This document shows, piece after piece, positions 9,233 through 17,851 of a stretch of DNA of 64,000 nt (the stretch's first letter is position 1; each line of letters begins with the position of its first letter). This DNA comes from Candidatus Mycolicibacterium alkanivorans. Its GTDB lineage: Bacteria > Actinomycetota > Actinomycetes > Mycobacteriales > Mycobacteriaceae. A program made the position numbers and the translations under genes. The notes below the pieces were generated by a model. The model saw only the letters and a list, made by a program, of their open reading frames with translations, was not told the DNA's origin and searched no databases. The DNA lies in NCBI RefSeq assembly GCF_022760805.1, contig NZ_JAIVFL010000001.1:2108001-2172000 (forward strand), written 5' to 3'.

Positions 9233-9582
9233 TGGATCAGTGGCAGTACCTGTTGGTCCTGGGCGGCTGCGTTCTGATCACCGCACCACTGGAGGTGTTC
9301 GGCGCAGGCGTGTACCGTCGGCCGCTGCGACTGCTGGCTTCGGTGCTGCCGGTGGCGCTGGTGTTCATCGTCTGGGACGCCATCGCGATCGCCGGGGACG
9401 TGTGGACCTACAACCCCCGGTTCATCACCGGCATCGACGTCGGGTTCTCGATCCCGCTGGAAGAGTTGCTGTTCTTCATCATCATCCCGCTGTGCGGGCT
9501 GCTGACGTACTCGGCGGTGAGCACGATCCTGGGCCTTCTGCGCGGCCGGGCACGTGGGCGCGATGAGCAGGTCCGGCGATGA
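9232..9582 (+). CDS. crtYc: lycopene cyclase subunit CrtYc
   Basis: A 116-residue three-helix membrane protein: QYLLVLGGCVLITAPLEVFG, LLASVLPVALVFIVWDAIAI and EELLFFIIIPLCGLL. The signature VWDAIAI...W-Y-N-P-R-F-I-T-G and the PLEE motif (SIPLEELLFF) identify the actinobacterial heterodimeric lycopene cyclase, whose two halves fuse in archaeal and fungal enzymes. ATG 9232 is chosen because it forms TGATG with crtB; an upstream ATG at 9214 is in frame. It acts with CrtYd to close beta rings on lycopene. Confidence 0.88.
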   Translation: MDQWQYLLVLGGCVLITAPLEVFGAGVYRRPLRLLASVLPVALVFIVWDAIAIAGDVWTYNPRFITGIDVGFSIPLEELLFFIIIPLCGLLTYSAVSTILGLLRGRARGRDEQVRR

Positions 9583-9914
9583 CCGGCCTCGGCTACACGC
9601 TGCCGGCGGTGGTCTCGGTGGTCGTGGTCATCGCGCTGGAGTTGGCGGTATTGCGCACCGGGTTGTTCCGCAAGGTCGAATACTGGATCTCGATGGGCAT
9701 CGTGTTCGCGTTCCAGATCATCGTCGACGGGTGGCTGACGAAGCTGTCGGCCCCCATCGTCATCTACAACGAGCAGCACAGCACCGGGATCCGGTTCCCG
9801 TTCGACATCCCGGTCGAGGACTTTCTGTTCGGCTGGTCGCTGGTGACCGCGGTGCTGCTGCTGTGGGAAAGGCAGCGACCACGATCCAATGACCGAAAGG
9901 ACCGACAGTGGTGA
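9579..9914 (+). CDS. crtYd: lycopene cyclase subunit CrtYd
   Basis: A 111-residue membrane protein and partner of CrtYc. Three hydrophobic segments are visible, and the family hallmark FDIPVEDFLFGWSLV parallels the PLEE motif of CrtYc. The ATG overlaps the crtYc stop by 4 nt. Together the subunits should convert lycopene to beta-carotene in the membrane. The last 15 residues are charged and overlap the start of the methyltransferase gene. Confidence 0.88.
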   Translation: MTGLGYTLPAVVSVVVVIALELAVLRTGLFRKVEYWISMGIVFAFQIIVDGWLTKLSAPIVIYNEQHSTGIRFPFDIPVEDFLFGWSLVTAVLLLWERQRPRSNDRKDRQW

Positions 9915-10636
9915 GCGTGGGCGACGAGGGATTGCAGCGGGAGCAGGTTCCCGGGGCGTTCGACGTCGGTGCCCGGGCCTATGACAGGCTCGTCGGCGCC
10001 AACCCCGGATACCACGACCACCTGCGAATCTCGGCGCACCGGCTGCGGCTTCCGGACGGTGGGCGCGGGCTGCGTCTGCTCGACGCCGGCTGCGGCACGG
10101 GCGCTTCGACGGCCGCGCTGCTCGAGGCCGCCCCGCACGCCGAGATCGTCGCGGTGGACGCCTCGGCGGGCATGCTGGCCGAAGCCAGGGCCAAGCAGTG
10201 GCCGGAGACCGTGCAGTTCGTGCACAGCCCGATCGAAGCCATCGCCGATGCGGGGGTGCACGGCCCGTTCGACGGAATCCTGGCCGCCTATCTGCTGCGC
10301 AACCTCGTTGATCCCGACGCCGAACTGCGCACCTTCCGTGAACTCCTGCGGCCCGGCGCGACTCTGGCGGTACACGAGTACTCCGTTCGCGATTCCCGTG
10401 CGGCCAAGGCGATTTGGAATGCGGTGTGCTGGGTGATCATCATCCCGGCTGGCTGGCGGCAGACCCACGACAGCACTCTGTACCGGCACCTGTGGCGCAG
10501 TGTGAACGCCTTCGACGGCGCCAAGGACTTCCAGCGCCGGCTCGTCGCGGCGGGTTTCACCGGCGTACACAGCGAAACCATGCCCGGCTGGCAGCGCGAC
10601 ATCGTGCACACGTTCCTGGCGGACGCACCGCGATGA
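9908..10636 (+). CDS. class I SAM-dependent methyltransferase of the crt operon
   Basis: A 242-residue Rossmann methyltransferase resembling the UbiE/MenG group. The SAM-binding motif LRLLDAGCGTGAST lies near residue 55, followed by IVAVDASAGMLAEARAK and a post-motif YLLRNLVDPDAELRTFRELL that recalls UbiE. Translation starts at GTG 9908, overlapping crtYd by 7 nt, and its TGA overlaps the crtU ATG by 4 nt. Its position between the cyclase and CrtU genes says it belongs to pigment biosynthesis, but its acceptor is unknown to me; it could methylate a hydroxylated carotenoid or a quinone. Confidence 0.85.
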   Translation: MVSVGDEGLQREQVPGAFDVGARAYDRLVGANPGYHDHLRISAHRLRLPDGGRGLRLLDAGCGTGASTAALLEAAPHAEIVAVDASAGMLAEARAKQWPETVQFVHSPIEAIADAGVHGPFDGILAAYLLRNLVDPDAELRTFRELLRPGATLAVHEYSVRDSRAAKAIWNAVCWVIIIPAGWRQTHDSTLYRHLWRSVNAFDGAKDFQRRLVAAGFTGVHSETMPGWQRDIVHTFLADAPR

Positions 10637-12165
10637 TCGATCCCCGACGAGTCAGCCACCCGGCGCCGTCTGGGCTGCCGCACGCCAACGCCCTGCCCAA
10701 CACCCCGCACGTGGTGGTGATCGGCGGCGGCATCGCCGGGCTGGCCGCTGCCGCCGGACTGGCCGAACGCGGTGTCTCCGTCGACATCCTGGAGCGGCAG
10801 AACTATCTGGGTGGACGCGTCGGAGGGTGGACCGAGCGGTTGCCCAACGGAACCGAGGTCGCCAACAACCGCGGATTCCACGCGTTCTTCCGCCAGTACT
10901 ACAACCTGCGCGCACTGCTTCGGCGCACCGACCCGGGCCTCGACCGGCTGCGCCCGGTCGAGGACTACCCGCTGGTCGACGGGGAGGGCCGCAAGGACAC
11001 CTTCCGCGGGCTGCCCAAGACCCCGCCGTGGAACGCGCTGGTGTTCGCGTTGCGCAGCCCCACCTTCCGGTTCCGGGATCTGGTGCGCCTCAACGCCACG
11101 GCGGCGGCACCGCTGGCCGCGGTGTCGGTGCCCGAGATCTACGAACAGCTCGACGGCATCGACGCGGGTAGGTTCCTGACCGACATCAACTTCCCGGTCG
11201 CCGCCCGGCACCTGGCCTTCGAGGTGTTCGCCCGCAGCTTCTTCGCCCGGCCCGAACGGCTCTCGGCCGCCGAGCTGGCGGCGATGTTCCACATCTACTT
11301 CCTGGGCTCCAGCGAGGGGCTGGTCTTCGACGTCGCCGTGTCGAACTTCGACACCGCGCTGTGGGATCCGTTGGGGGAATATCTGATCGAGCACGGCGTG
11401 CAGATCCGGTCCGGGGTGTCGGCCGAGTCCATCGTTGTAAGCGGCCCGAAGGTACTGCAGGTCCGCGACTCCAGCGGAACGACCATCGACGCCGATGGCG
11501 TGGTACTGGCCGCCGACCCCGCGGGACAGCAGAAGATCGTCGCCAACTCACCCGGATTGGGTGACGACGACTGGCGGGCACAGGTGGCCGGCTTGCGTAC
11601 CGCCCCGCCGTTCGTGGTGCAGCGGCTGTGGCTGGACCGGCCGGTGCAGGCGGGCCGCCCACCGTTCTTGGGTACCGGCGGCCTCGAGCCCGTGGACAAC
11701 ATCAGCGTGGTGAGCAACTTCGAGCGCCAAGCCGCGGAATGGGCTCGCGCCCACAATGGTTCGGTGGTCGAGGTGCACTCGTACTCGGTGGTCGACCCGC
11801 CGCCGTATGAGGGCCTGCGGGAGCGGATGCTGGCCCGACTGCACCAGCTCTACCCAGAGACCGCGGATGCCGGCATCGTGGGGGAGACACTGCTGCTGCG
11901 CGACGACTGCCCGCTGTTCTGGCCGGGCGCCTATCAGAGCCGGCCCACCGTGGACACCCCGGTGGCCGGGCTGATGCTGGCCGGCGACGGGATCCGCATC
12001 GACCTGCCGGTAGCCTTGATGGAGCGGGCGGCCACTACCGGATGGTCGGCGGCCAACCGCCTACTTGCCGGTTGGGGGGTCAGCGGGCACACCCTGCACA
12101 CCGTCCCGGTACAGGGTCGCTCGCTGGTTCTTCGCCGGCTGGCCGAGAGGGGGCGCGCGTCATGA
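10633..12165 (+). CDS. crtU: beta-carotene desaturase/methyltransferase CrtU (isorenieratene synthase type)
   Basis: A 510-residue FAD protein. The dinucleotide-binding motif VVVIGGGIAGLAAAAGLAER begins near residue 25, followed by ILERQNYLGGRVGGW. The run ANNRGFHAFFRQYYNLR is a CrtU hallmark, and the C-terminus has VAGLMLAGDGIRIDLPVALME. CrtU enzymes desaturate beta-ionone rings and shift a methyl group to make the aromatic rings of isorenieratene (leprotene in mycobacteria). ATG 10633 overlaps the preceding stop by 4 nt; its own TGA overlaps the Rieske ATG. Confidence 0.85.
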   Translation: MIDPRRVSHPAPSGLPHANALPNTPHVVVIGGGIAGLAAAAGLAERGVSVDILERQNYLGGRVGGWTERLPNGTEVANNRGFHAFFRQYYNLRALLRRTDPGLDRLRPVEDYPLVDGEGRKDTFRGLPKTPPWNALVFALRSPTFRFRDLVRLNATAAAPLAAVSVPEIYEQLDGIDAGRFLTDINFPVAARHLAFEVFARSFFARPERLSAAELAAMFHIYFLGSSEGLVFDVAVSNFDTALWDPLGEYLIEHGVQIRSGVSAESIVVSGPKVLQVRDSSGTTIDADGVVLAADPAGQQKIVANSPGLGDDDWRAQVAGLRTAPPFVVQRLWLDRPVQAGRPPFLGTGGLEPVDNISVVSNFERQAAEWARAHNGSVVEVHSYSVVDPPPYEGLRERMLARLHQLYPETADAGIVGETLLLRDDCPLFWPGAYQSRPTVDTPVAGLMLAGDGIRIDLPVALMERAATTGWSAANRLLAGWGVSGHTLHTVPVQGRSLVLRRLAERGRAS

Positions 12166-13172
12166 GCGTGAGGTCGCGACTGGCCGCCAAGTGGCCCAAA
12201 GGCATTCCGCTGCAGCTTATTCCGAAGGTCGACTGGGCCAAGCAACAACCCACCTACCAAGACGCGCAGCCGGCAGTGATCGACGCGGCGCTGCGCCGCG
12301 CCGATCAGCGTCCGAGCGGCAACTGGTACGTCTTCGCCGCGAGCTCCGACGTGCGCACCGACAAGCCGTTGGGCGCCAAGGTCGGCGGCGTCGAGATCGT
12401 GGCCTGGCGCGCTCAGCAGCGCGCGCTGCACGTCGGGCCGGCGGCCTGCCCGCACCTCGGCGCCGACCTGGCCACCGGGACACTGGATTGCGGAGCGCTG
12501 CTCTGCCCGTGGCATGGTCTTCGCCTCGAAGGTGGCTGGGAGTTCGGCTGGAAACCGTTGCCCGCCTTCGACGATGGCGTGCTGGTGTGGGTGCGGCTGG
12601 ATCGGGTGGGACGCAGCGATCCGTTGGACGCCCCGGTGATCCCCGCCCGACCCACCGGAGTGCGGCTGGCGGCGGTGACCAGGTTGGAGGGAGTGTGCGA
12701 GCCCTCCGACGTCATCGCCAACCGGCTCGACCCGTGGCACGGTGGGTGGTTCCACCCGTATTCGTTCACCCAGCTCGAGGTGCTCAGCGCCCCTGCGGTC
12801 GACGCCGACGAGCAGAATGACCGCTTCCTGGTCGCCGTGACGTTCCGGATGGGACGCGTCGGGGTGCCGGTGATCGCGGAGTTCACCGCCCCCGAGCCGC
12901 GGACCATCGTCATGCGGATCGTCGACGGTGAGGGCGCCGGCAGTGTGGTGGAGACCCACGCGACGCCGATCGGGCCCGGGCCCGACGGGCGGCCGCGCAC
13001 CGCGGTGCTCGAGGCGGTGATCGCGCAGTCCGACCGCACCGGCTTCAGACATTCGCTGCGCGTCGCCGGGTTGATCACTCCGCTGATGCGGGCGGCGGCG
13101 GCCCGGCTGTGGCGCGACGACCTCGCCTACGCCGAGCGCCGATTTGCTTTACGCGCAAGCTCATCCAGTTAG
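12162..13172 (+). CDS. Rieske [2Fe-2S] protein of the crt operon
   Basis: A 336-residue protein with an N-terminal Rieske domain: the cluster ligands are Cys-x-His in ACPHLGADL and Cys-x-x-His in LCPWHGLRLEG, near residues 104 and 123. The rest (about residues 160-336) has no motif I recognise as a mononuclear iron oxygenase site, although WHGGWFHPYSF offers histidines. It is the last gene of the operon and overlaps crtU by 4 nt. A hydroxylating or electron-transfer step on the carotenoid is the natural inference; I cannot name the reaction. Confidence 0.82.
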   Translation: MSVRSRLAAKWPKGIPLQLIPKVDWAKQQPTYQDAQPAVIDAALRRADQRPSGNWYVFAASSDVRTDKPLGAKVGGVEIVAWRAQQRALHVGPAACPHLGADLATGTLDCGALLCPWHGLRLEGGWEFGWKPLPAFDDGVLVWVRLDRVGRSDPLDAPVIPARPTGVRLAAVTRLEGVCEPSDVIANRLDPWHGGWFHPYSFTQLEVLSAPAVDADEQNDRFLVAVTFRMGRVGVPVIAEFTAPEPRTIVMRIVDGEGAGSVVETHATPIGPGPDGRPRTAVLEAVIAQSDRTGFRHSLRVAGLITPLMRAAAARLWRDDLAYAERRFALRASSSS

Positions 13173-13325
13173 GCTCCGTGCGTGGCCAAGCACATCCCGG
13201 GCCGCGGAACCGTTCGCTGAGTAACGCCTCCGGCGTCCGCGCCGACATCCCTGGTGAATCCACAGACCGGTGCTCGGGGTCCCCGCATGCCTTGGAGATC
13301 AGGCTGGGAACCCGGATAGGACGAC

Positions 13326-15044
13326 ATGACCGACCCATCGAAACCGGCCCTCGGCCTGTCGGTCGGGGTCACCACGCTGACCGCGGTGACGGCGGACCGT
13401 ACCGTCACCCGCAGACCCGTGATCACGCTTTATCGGTATCGGCAGCCCGAGGTCGGCCTGCCGTCGGAGAACCCCGCCCTCGACGAGCCGGGCCTGGTGC
13501 TCACCGACTTCGTTGACCGCGTCGGCGACCCGGTGGGCATCGTCGCGCCCGACGGTTCGGTGCATCCCGGGGAGGCTTTGCTGGCCGACGCGTTGCGGGC
13601 ACTGGCGTATGCGGCCACCGCTGGACGGCAGCTGCCGTCGGCCACCACCATTGCCCATCCCGCGCACTGGCGCACCGGTGCCGTCGAGGCATTGCGCCGG
13701 GCGCTGCGCCGCGTCCCGGAATGGGCTGCTGACGAACCGCTGCTGGTCGCCGACGCTGCGGCTGCGGCCACTGCCCTGCAGGCAGATCCCGGGCTGCCCA
13801 CCCGCGGCGTGATCGCGTTGTGCGACTTCGGCGGCGGCGGCACCTCGATCGCCCTGCTCGACGCTGCCGACGGCTACCAGCCGGTCGCGCCGACGGTGCG
13901 CCACCTGGACTTCTCCGGCGACCTGGTCGACCAGGGGCTGCTGGCCCACGTGATGGCGCAGTTGTCGGCCGGCGGACCGCTCGACGTGACCGGCACCTGG
14001 GCTATCGGGTCGCTGAGCCGGCTGCGGGCTGAGTGCCGCGCCGCCAAGGAGCGACTGTCGACTGTCACGGTGACGGCGGTGCCGGCCGAGCTGCCGGGAT
14101 TCCGCGGTGACGTCCGGCTGACCCGCACCGAACTCGACGAATCCCTTCACCGTTCACTGGCCGAGTTGGTGGCCGTCGTGCAGGACACGCTGGGCCGCGC
14201 CGGGGTTCGGCCGGCGGACCTGGCCGCGGTCGCCACGATCGGCGGCGGCGCCGCGATTCCGGTGATCACGACGACGCTCTCGGAGCATCTGCGGGTGCCC
14301 GTCGTCACGACGACCCGACCGGCCGCCACCGCTGCGATCGGCGCGGCACTGCGGGCGGCGCGAGGACCGGCCGACGATAGTGCCACCGCGCTGGCCGCGC
14401 TGCCCCGAGCGACCGGCCGGGCGCTGGCCTGGTCGGAGGCTGCCGACGTGCCCGACCTGGCGCCCCCGGTTCGTGAGCCGGCGGCCGTCGTCGGCGCCCG
14501 GCCGCTGGTGGACTTCGAACCCGAGCCCGCCGAGCCGGTCGATGCGGCCCTGCCGTGGTACCGCCGCCCGCTGTCGGCGGTGGGCGCGGCCCTGCTGGTG
14601 ATCCTGGCGGCCGGTGCCGGAACCTTTGTCGCGCTGCGCGACGACAGCAGCGCTGCCGCACCCGGGTCACCCACCCCGAGCGTCACGACCACACCCGAGG
14701 CTGCCCGGACCGTTGTGGCGGTACCGGCGCCGCCCGGGCCGGTCGAACCGCCGGCCCCGGTGGTCCAGACGCAGGCCGTCCAGGCGCCCCGGACCGTCGT
14801 GCAGTCACCCGCCCCGGTCACCCAGACCCAGGTGGTGCAGGCGCCGCCGGTGACCACCGAGGCTCCGCCGCCACCCCCGGTGACCGAGACGACGACGGTC
14901 GTCACCACGCCGCCGCCGGTGACCGAGACGGCCACCGTCACCCAGTCGCCGGCACAGCAGGCGCCGATTATACCGACGATCCCGCCGATCCCCGCGATTC
15001 CCGGCCTTCCGCAGATATTTGTGCAGCCGCCAACGTCAGGCTGA
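13326..15044 (+). CDS. Hsp70-like ATPase-domain protein with membrane anchor and Pro-rich tail
   Basis: A 572-residue protein. The N-terminal 350 residues resemble an actin/Hsp70 ATPase fold: LGLSVGVTTLTAV in phosphate loop 1 position, ALCDFGGGGTSIALLD as phosphate loop 2, and DLAAVATIGGGAAIPVI as the adenosine motif. A transmembrane helix follows at about 414-433 (AVGAALLVILAAGAGTFVAL), then a Thr/Val/Pro-rich tail that would be extracytoplasmic. There is no DnaK substrate-binding domain, so it is not a conventional chaperone. Such proteins are frequent in mycobacteria; function is unknown. It sits 153 nt beyond the crt operon in the same orientation. Confidence 0.8.
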   Translation: MTDPSKPALGLSVGVTTLTAVTADRTVTRRPVITLYRYRQPEVGLPSENPALDEPGLVLTDFVDRVGDPVGIVAPDGSVHPGEALLADALRALAYAATAGRQLPSATTIAHPAHWRTGAVEALRRALRRVPEWAADEPLLVADAAAAATALQADPGLPTRGVIALCDFGGGGTSIALLDAADGYQPVAPTVRHLDFSGDLVDQGLLAHVMAQLSAGGPLDVTGTWAIGSLSRLRAECRAAKERLSTVTVTAVPAELPGFRGDVRLTRTELDESLHRSLAELVAVVQDTLGRAGVRPADLAAVATIGGGAAIPVITTTLSEHLRVPVVTTTRPAATAAIGAALRAARGPADDSATALAALPRATGRALAWSEAADVPDLAPPVREPAAVVGARPLVDFEPEPAEPVDAALPWYRRPLSAVGAALLVILAAGAGTFVALRDDSSAAAPGSPTPSVTTTPEAARTVVAVPAPPGPVEPPAPVVQTQAVQAPRTVVQSPAPVTQTQVVQAPPVTTEAPPPPPVTETTTVVTTPPPVTETATVTQSPAQQAPIIPTIPPIPAIPGLPQIFVQPPTSG

Positions 15045-15211
15045 GCCCGCTTCTTGGCCAGGACGACCTTGGCTGGCGGGATGGACCTGCGCCGTGCCCC
15101 TCGAAAAGCGTTATTGCGTGCGCTAATCCGGCTGCCTGGAGGCGCGAGGAGGCGCTGCGGCTGGCGCTGTCCATCGGTTGTGGACGCACCACGATGCTGG
15201 ACTCGGGCACG

Positions 15212-15448
15212 TCAGTTTCGGCGGCGGCGGTGCAGCAGCAGACCCACGATGATGCCGACCGCCAGCATCGCGGTCAGCAGCAGCCACATCGGTGACTCGA
15301 CGGTGATCCACAGGACGTGCACCTGCTGGCGGTCGCGGTTCTGGCCGATGAACACCGCCGCGAGCACGACGAGCAGAATGGCCAGCCAGTAGCGCAACGC
15401 AAAGCGCTGAACCGCGCCGCCGGCGGGCTTGGTTTCGTCTGGTGACAT
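15212..15448 (-). CDS. LapA-domain (DUF1049-like) small membrane protein
   Basis: A 78-residue protein with two transmembrane helices: YWLAILLVVLAAVFIGQN and MWLLLTAMLAVGIIVGLLL, separated by RDRQQVHVLWITVE and ending in a basic RRRRN tail. The QN-x-x-VHVLW-pattern between two helices matches the LapA/DUF1049 family. GGGAGGT lies 5 nt before the ATG. Function in actinobacteria is not established. It converges on the Hsp70-like gene. Confidence 0.75.
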   Translation of the reverse strand: MSPDETKPAGGAVQRFALRYWLAILLVVLAAVFIGQNRDRQQVHVLWITVESPMWLLLTAMLAVGIIVGLLLHRRRRN

Positions 15449-15499
15449 GAGGACCTCCCGTGCTTGCTGCCTCAGCAGGTGACGGTAGTCGCCGCGGGG

Positions 15500-15840
15500 T
15501 CAATTCTTCGGATAACTCACCCCGGTGAGCCGTTCGGAGAGCTGCCAGAGCCTGCGGCAGCCCTCCGGGTCCGAGGCCCGGCTCAGGATCTTCGCCTCGG
15601 TGACGCCGCCGCCGGCCAGCTCCATGAAGCCGGTCGGTCCGTAGAACACTCCGCCCCGGCCGTGCGGATCGACGGCGGCGTAGAGCACCGGCAGGATGCC
15701 CTCGTCGACCTCCTGCCACATGAACGGCATGTAGCGCCAGCTGAACTGGTAGAACCGGGCCAGTGCCGTCGGCTTGGCGCGACCGTGCGAGGGGCCGCTG
15801 ATCTGCAGGTTGGTCTTGCACAAGCCGGGGTGCGCCCGCG
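15500..15840 (-). pseudogene. 3' fragment of a short-chain dehydrogenase gene
   Basis: Reading from about 15840 leftwards gives AHPGLCKTNLQISGPSHG, then MPFMWQEVDEGILPVLYAA, FYGPTGFMELAGGG and a stop at 15500. This is the last third of a classical SDR of the retinol-dehydrogenase-like type, whose full length would be near 300 residues. No start codon fits: the first Met-like codon is an internal TTG. Everything upstream (nucleotide-binding fold, Tyr-x-x-x-Lys) is missing, replaced at about 15836-15841 by unrelated sequence read on the other strand. Confidence 0.75.
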
Positions 15841-16035
15841 GAGTCCGTCGCCTTCATCGGTGAGGGCATTCTGACGCTGGTGGCCGGGATGTACCCGTTC
15901 TCGGTGCCCACTGAACCGGTGCGGCAGGCCATGGCAGATCTGGGCTTTCCCGACCCGCGGTGCCGATTCCAGGACGGCCTGCGCACCGGACTGTCGACCT
16001 GGCTGATCGGGGCGGCGGCGCAGAGCCCCGCATGA
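15841..16035 (+). pseudogene. 3' fragment of an unidentified oxidoreductase/epimerase-like gene
   Basis: Immediately right of the SDR fragment, the plus strand is open to TGA 16033-16035 and reads ESVAFIGEGILTLVAGMY, PTEPVRQAMADLGFPDP and FQDGLRTGLSTWLIGAA. It looks like a natural C-terminus with no start codon. The ending (LGFPDP-x-x-x-FQDGLRTGLSTWL) resembles the C-terminal helix of NAD-dependent epimerase/dehydratases, but this is weak. Both fragments face outward from the same breakpoint. Confidence 0.55.
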
Positions 16036-16074
16036 CGCACTTCGGGCCATGAACGGCACCCGGACCGTCCCTCG

Positions 16075-16698
16075 TCAGTGGCCGCGAGCCACCCAGTCGT
16101 CGTAGTTGACCAGCTCGTCGCCGATTCGGGTGGTGTCGCCATGGCCGGCGTAGACCACGGTGTCGGCGGGCAGCTTGCCCAGCTTGTCCTTGATCGACCC
16201 GAGGATGGTCGGGAAGTCGGAGAACGAACGCCCGGTGGCGCCGGGGCCACCCTGGAACAGGGTGTCGCCGGAAAACACCGCGCCCAGTGCCGGCGCGTAG
16301 AGGCAGGTCGAACCCGGGGAGTGCCCGGGCGTGGCGATCGCGCGCAGTTCGATGCCGTCGGCCTTGAGCACCTGACCATCTTCGATCGTGCGGAACTGCT
16401 TGTCGCCATGAGTCATTCGCCACAGCATGTCGTCTGCGGGATTCAGCAGCACCGGAGCGTCGAAGTCCTTGCTCAGCTGTGGTGCGACGGTGATGTGGTC
16501 GTTGTGGCCGTGGGTGCAGACCACCGCGACGACGTGCCGTTTGCCGACGGCGTCCGCGATGGCCTTGGCGTCGTGGGCGGCGTCGATGACGATCACCTCG
16601 GAGTCGTCGCCGACGATCCAGATGTTGTTGTCGACTTCCCAACTGCCGCCGTCGAGTTCGAAGGTGCCGTGGGTGACGACGCGCTCGATGCCACTCAC
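16075..16698 (-). CDS. MBL-fold metallo-hydrolase (Rv2260-like)
   Basis: A 207-residue metallo-beta-lactamase-fold protein. The metal ligands are complete: THGHNDH (HxHxDH) near residue 80, His in TPGHSPG, Asp in FSGDTLF and His in YAGHGD. It follows mscR with a 4-nt overlap, so both are translated from one mRNA. In M. tuberculosis the homologue also neighbours mscR. A glyoxalase-II-like hydrolysis of a mycothiol thioester made by the dehydrogenase is a reasonable inference. Confidence 0.87.
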   Translation of the reverse strand: MSGIERVVTHGTFELDGGSWEVDNNIWIVGDDSEVIVIDAAHDAKAIADAVGKRHVVAVVCTHGHNDHITVAPQLSKDFDAPVLLNPADDMLWRMTHGDKQFRTIEDGQVLKADGIELRAIATPGHSPGSTCLYAPALGAVFSGDTLFQGGPGATGRSFSDFPTILGSIKDKLGKLPADTVVYAGHGDTTRIGDELVNYDDWVARGH

Positions 16699-17780
16699 AG
16701 GATCACCACCGAGCGCAGCACCTCACCGGCGTGCATCTTGTGGAAGGCGTCCTCGATTCCGTCGAGGCCGATCCGCTCGGAGACGAACTTCTCCAGCGGC
16801 AGGCGGCCCTGGCGGTACAGGCTGATCAGGGTGGGGAAGTCGCGTTCGGGCAGGCAGTCGCCGTACCAGGAGGACTTCAGCGATCCGCCGCGGGAGAAGA
16901 AGTCCACCAGCGGCATCTCCAGCTTCATGTCCGGGGTCGGAACACCAACCAGGACAACGGTTCCGGCGAGATCGCGCGCGTAGAACGCCTGCTTCCAGGT
17001 CTCCGGGCGGCCGACGGCGTCGATAACCACGTCCGCACCGAACCCGTCGGTCAGGTCCTGGATGGTCTCGACCGGGTCGAGTTCGCGGGCATTGATGGTG
17101 TGGGTGGCGCCGAAGTCGCGGGCCCAGTCCAGCTTCCTGTTGTCGGTGTCCACGGCGATGATCTTGCGGGCACCTACCAGGGCCGCACCGGCGATCGCGG
17201 CGTCGCCGACGCCGCCGCAGCCGATCACCGCGACGGTGTCATCGCGGCCCACGTTGCCGGTGTTGACCGCCGCGCCGAGACCGGCCATCACGCCGCAGCC
17301 CAGCAGGCCGGCCACGGCGGGGTCGGCCTCGGGATCGACTTTGGTGCACTGACCTTCGTGGACCAGGGTCTTGTCGGCAAACGCGCCGACGCCCAGTGCC
17401 GGGGTGAGTTCGGTGCCGTCGGTCAATGTCATCTTCTGGGTGGCGTTGAAGGTGTTGAAGCAGTACCACGGACGGCCCCGCTTGCAGGCGCGGCACTGCC
17501 CGCAGACCGCGCGCCAGTTGAGAATCACGAAGTCGCCGGGCTCGACGTTGGTGACGCCCTCGCCGACGGACTCCACGGTGCCGGCGGCCTCGTGGCCGAG
17601 CAGGAAGGGGTACTCGTCGTTGATGCCGCCCTCGCGGTAGGTCAGGTCCGTGTGGCACACGCCGCATGCGGTGACGTCGACGACCACCTCGCCCGGACCC
17701 GGGTCCGGGATCACGATGTCGACGAGCTCGACGGGTTCGCCCTTCTTTCGAGAAATCACACCGCGCACCGTCTGACTCAT
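16695..17780 (-). CDS. mscR: mycothiol-dependent formaldehyde dehydrogenase / S-nitrosomycothiol reductase
   Basis: A 361-residue zinc alcohol dehydrogenase of class III type. Catalytic zinc ligands are in [11 protein letters not shown] and [11 protein letters not shown], structural zinc cysteines in [15 protein letters not shown], and the NAD fold is [14 protein letters not shown] with Asp in [10 protein letters not shown]. Length and sequence fit MscR, which oxidises the formaldehyde-mycothiol adduct and reduces S-nitrosomycothiol. ATG 17780 (MSQTVRGVI) is chosen; a longer frame exists upstream but adds unrelated residues. It is cotranscribed with the MBL hydrolase. Confidence 0.88.
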   Translation of the reverse strand: MSQTVRGVISRKKGEPVELVDIVIPDPGPGEVVVDVTACGVCHTDLTYREGGINDEYPFLLGHEAAGTVESVGEGVTNVEPGDFVILNWRAVCGQCRACKRGRPWYCFNTFNATQKMTLTDGTELTPALGVGAFADKTLVHEGQCTKVDPEADPAVAGLLGCGVMAGLGAAVNTGNVGRDDTVAVIGCGGVGDAAIAGAALVGARKIIAVDTDNRKLDWARDFGATHTINARELDPVETIQDLTDGFGADVVIDAVGRPETWKQAFYARDLAGTVVLVGVPTPDMKLEMPLVDFFSRGGSLKSSWYGDCLPERDFPTLISLYRQGRLPLEKFVSERIGLDGIEDAFHKMHAGEVLRSVVIL

Positions 17781-17851
17781 GGGACGAAACCTTAGCGCGG
17801 GTAACCCGGAATGCCGCACGCCAGTGTGTCGATGAGCGATACGGTGGAGAC

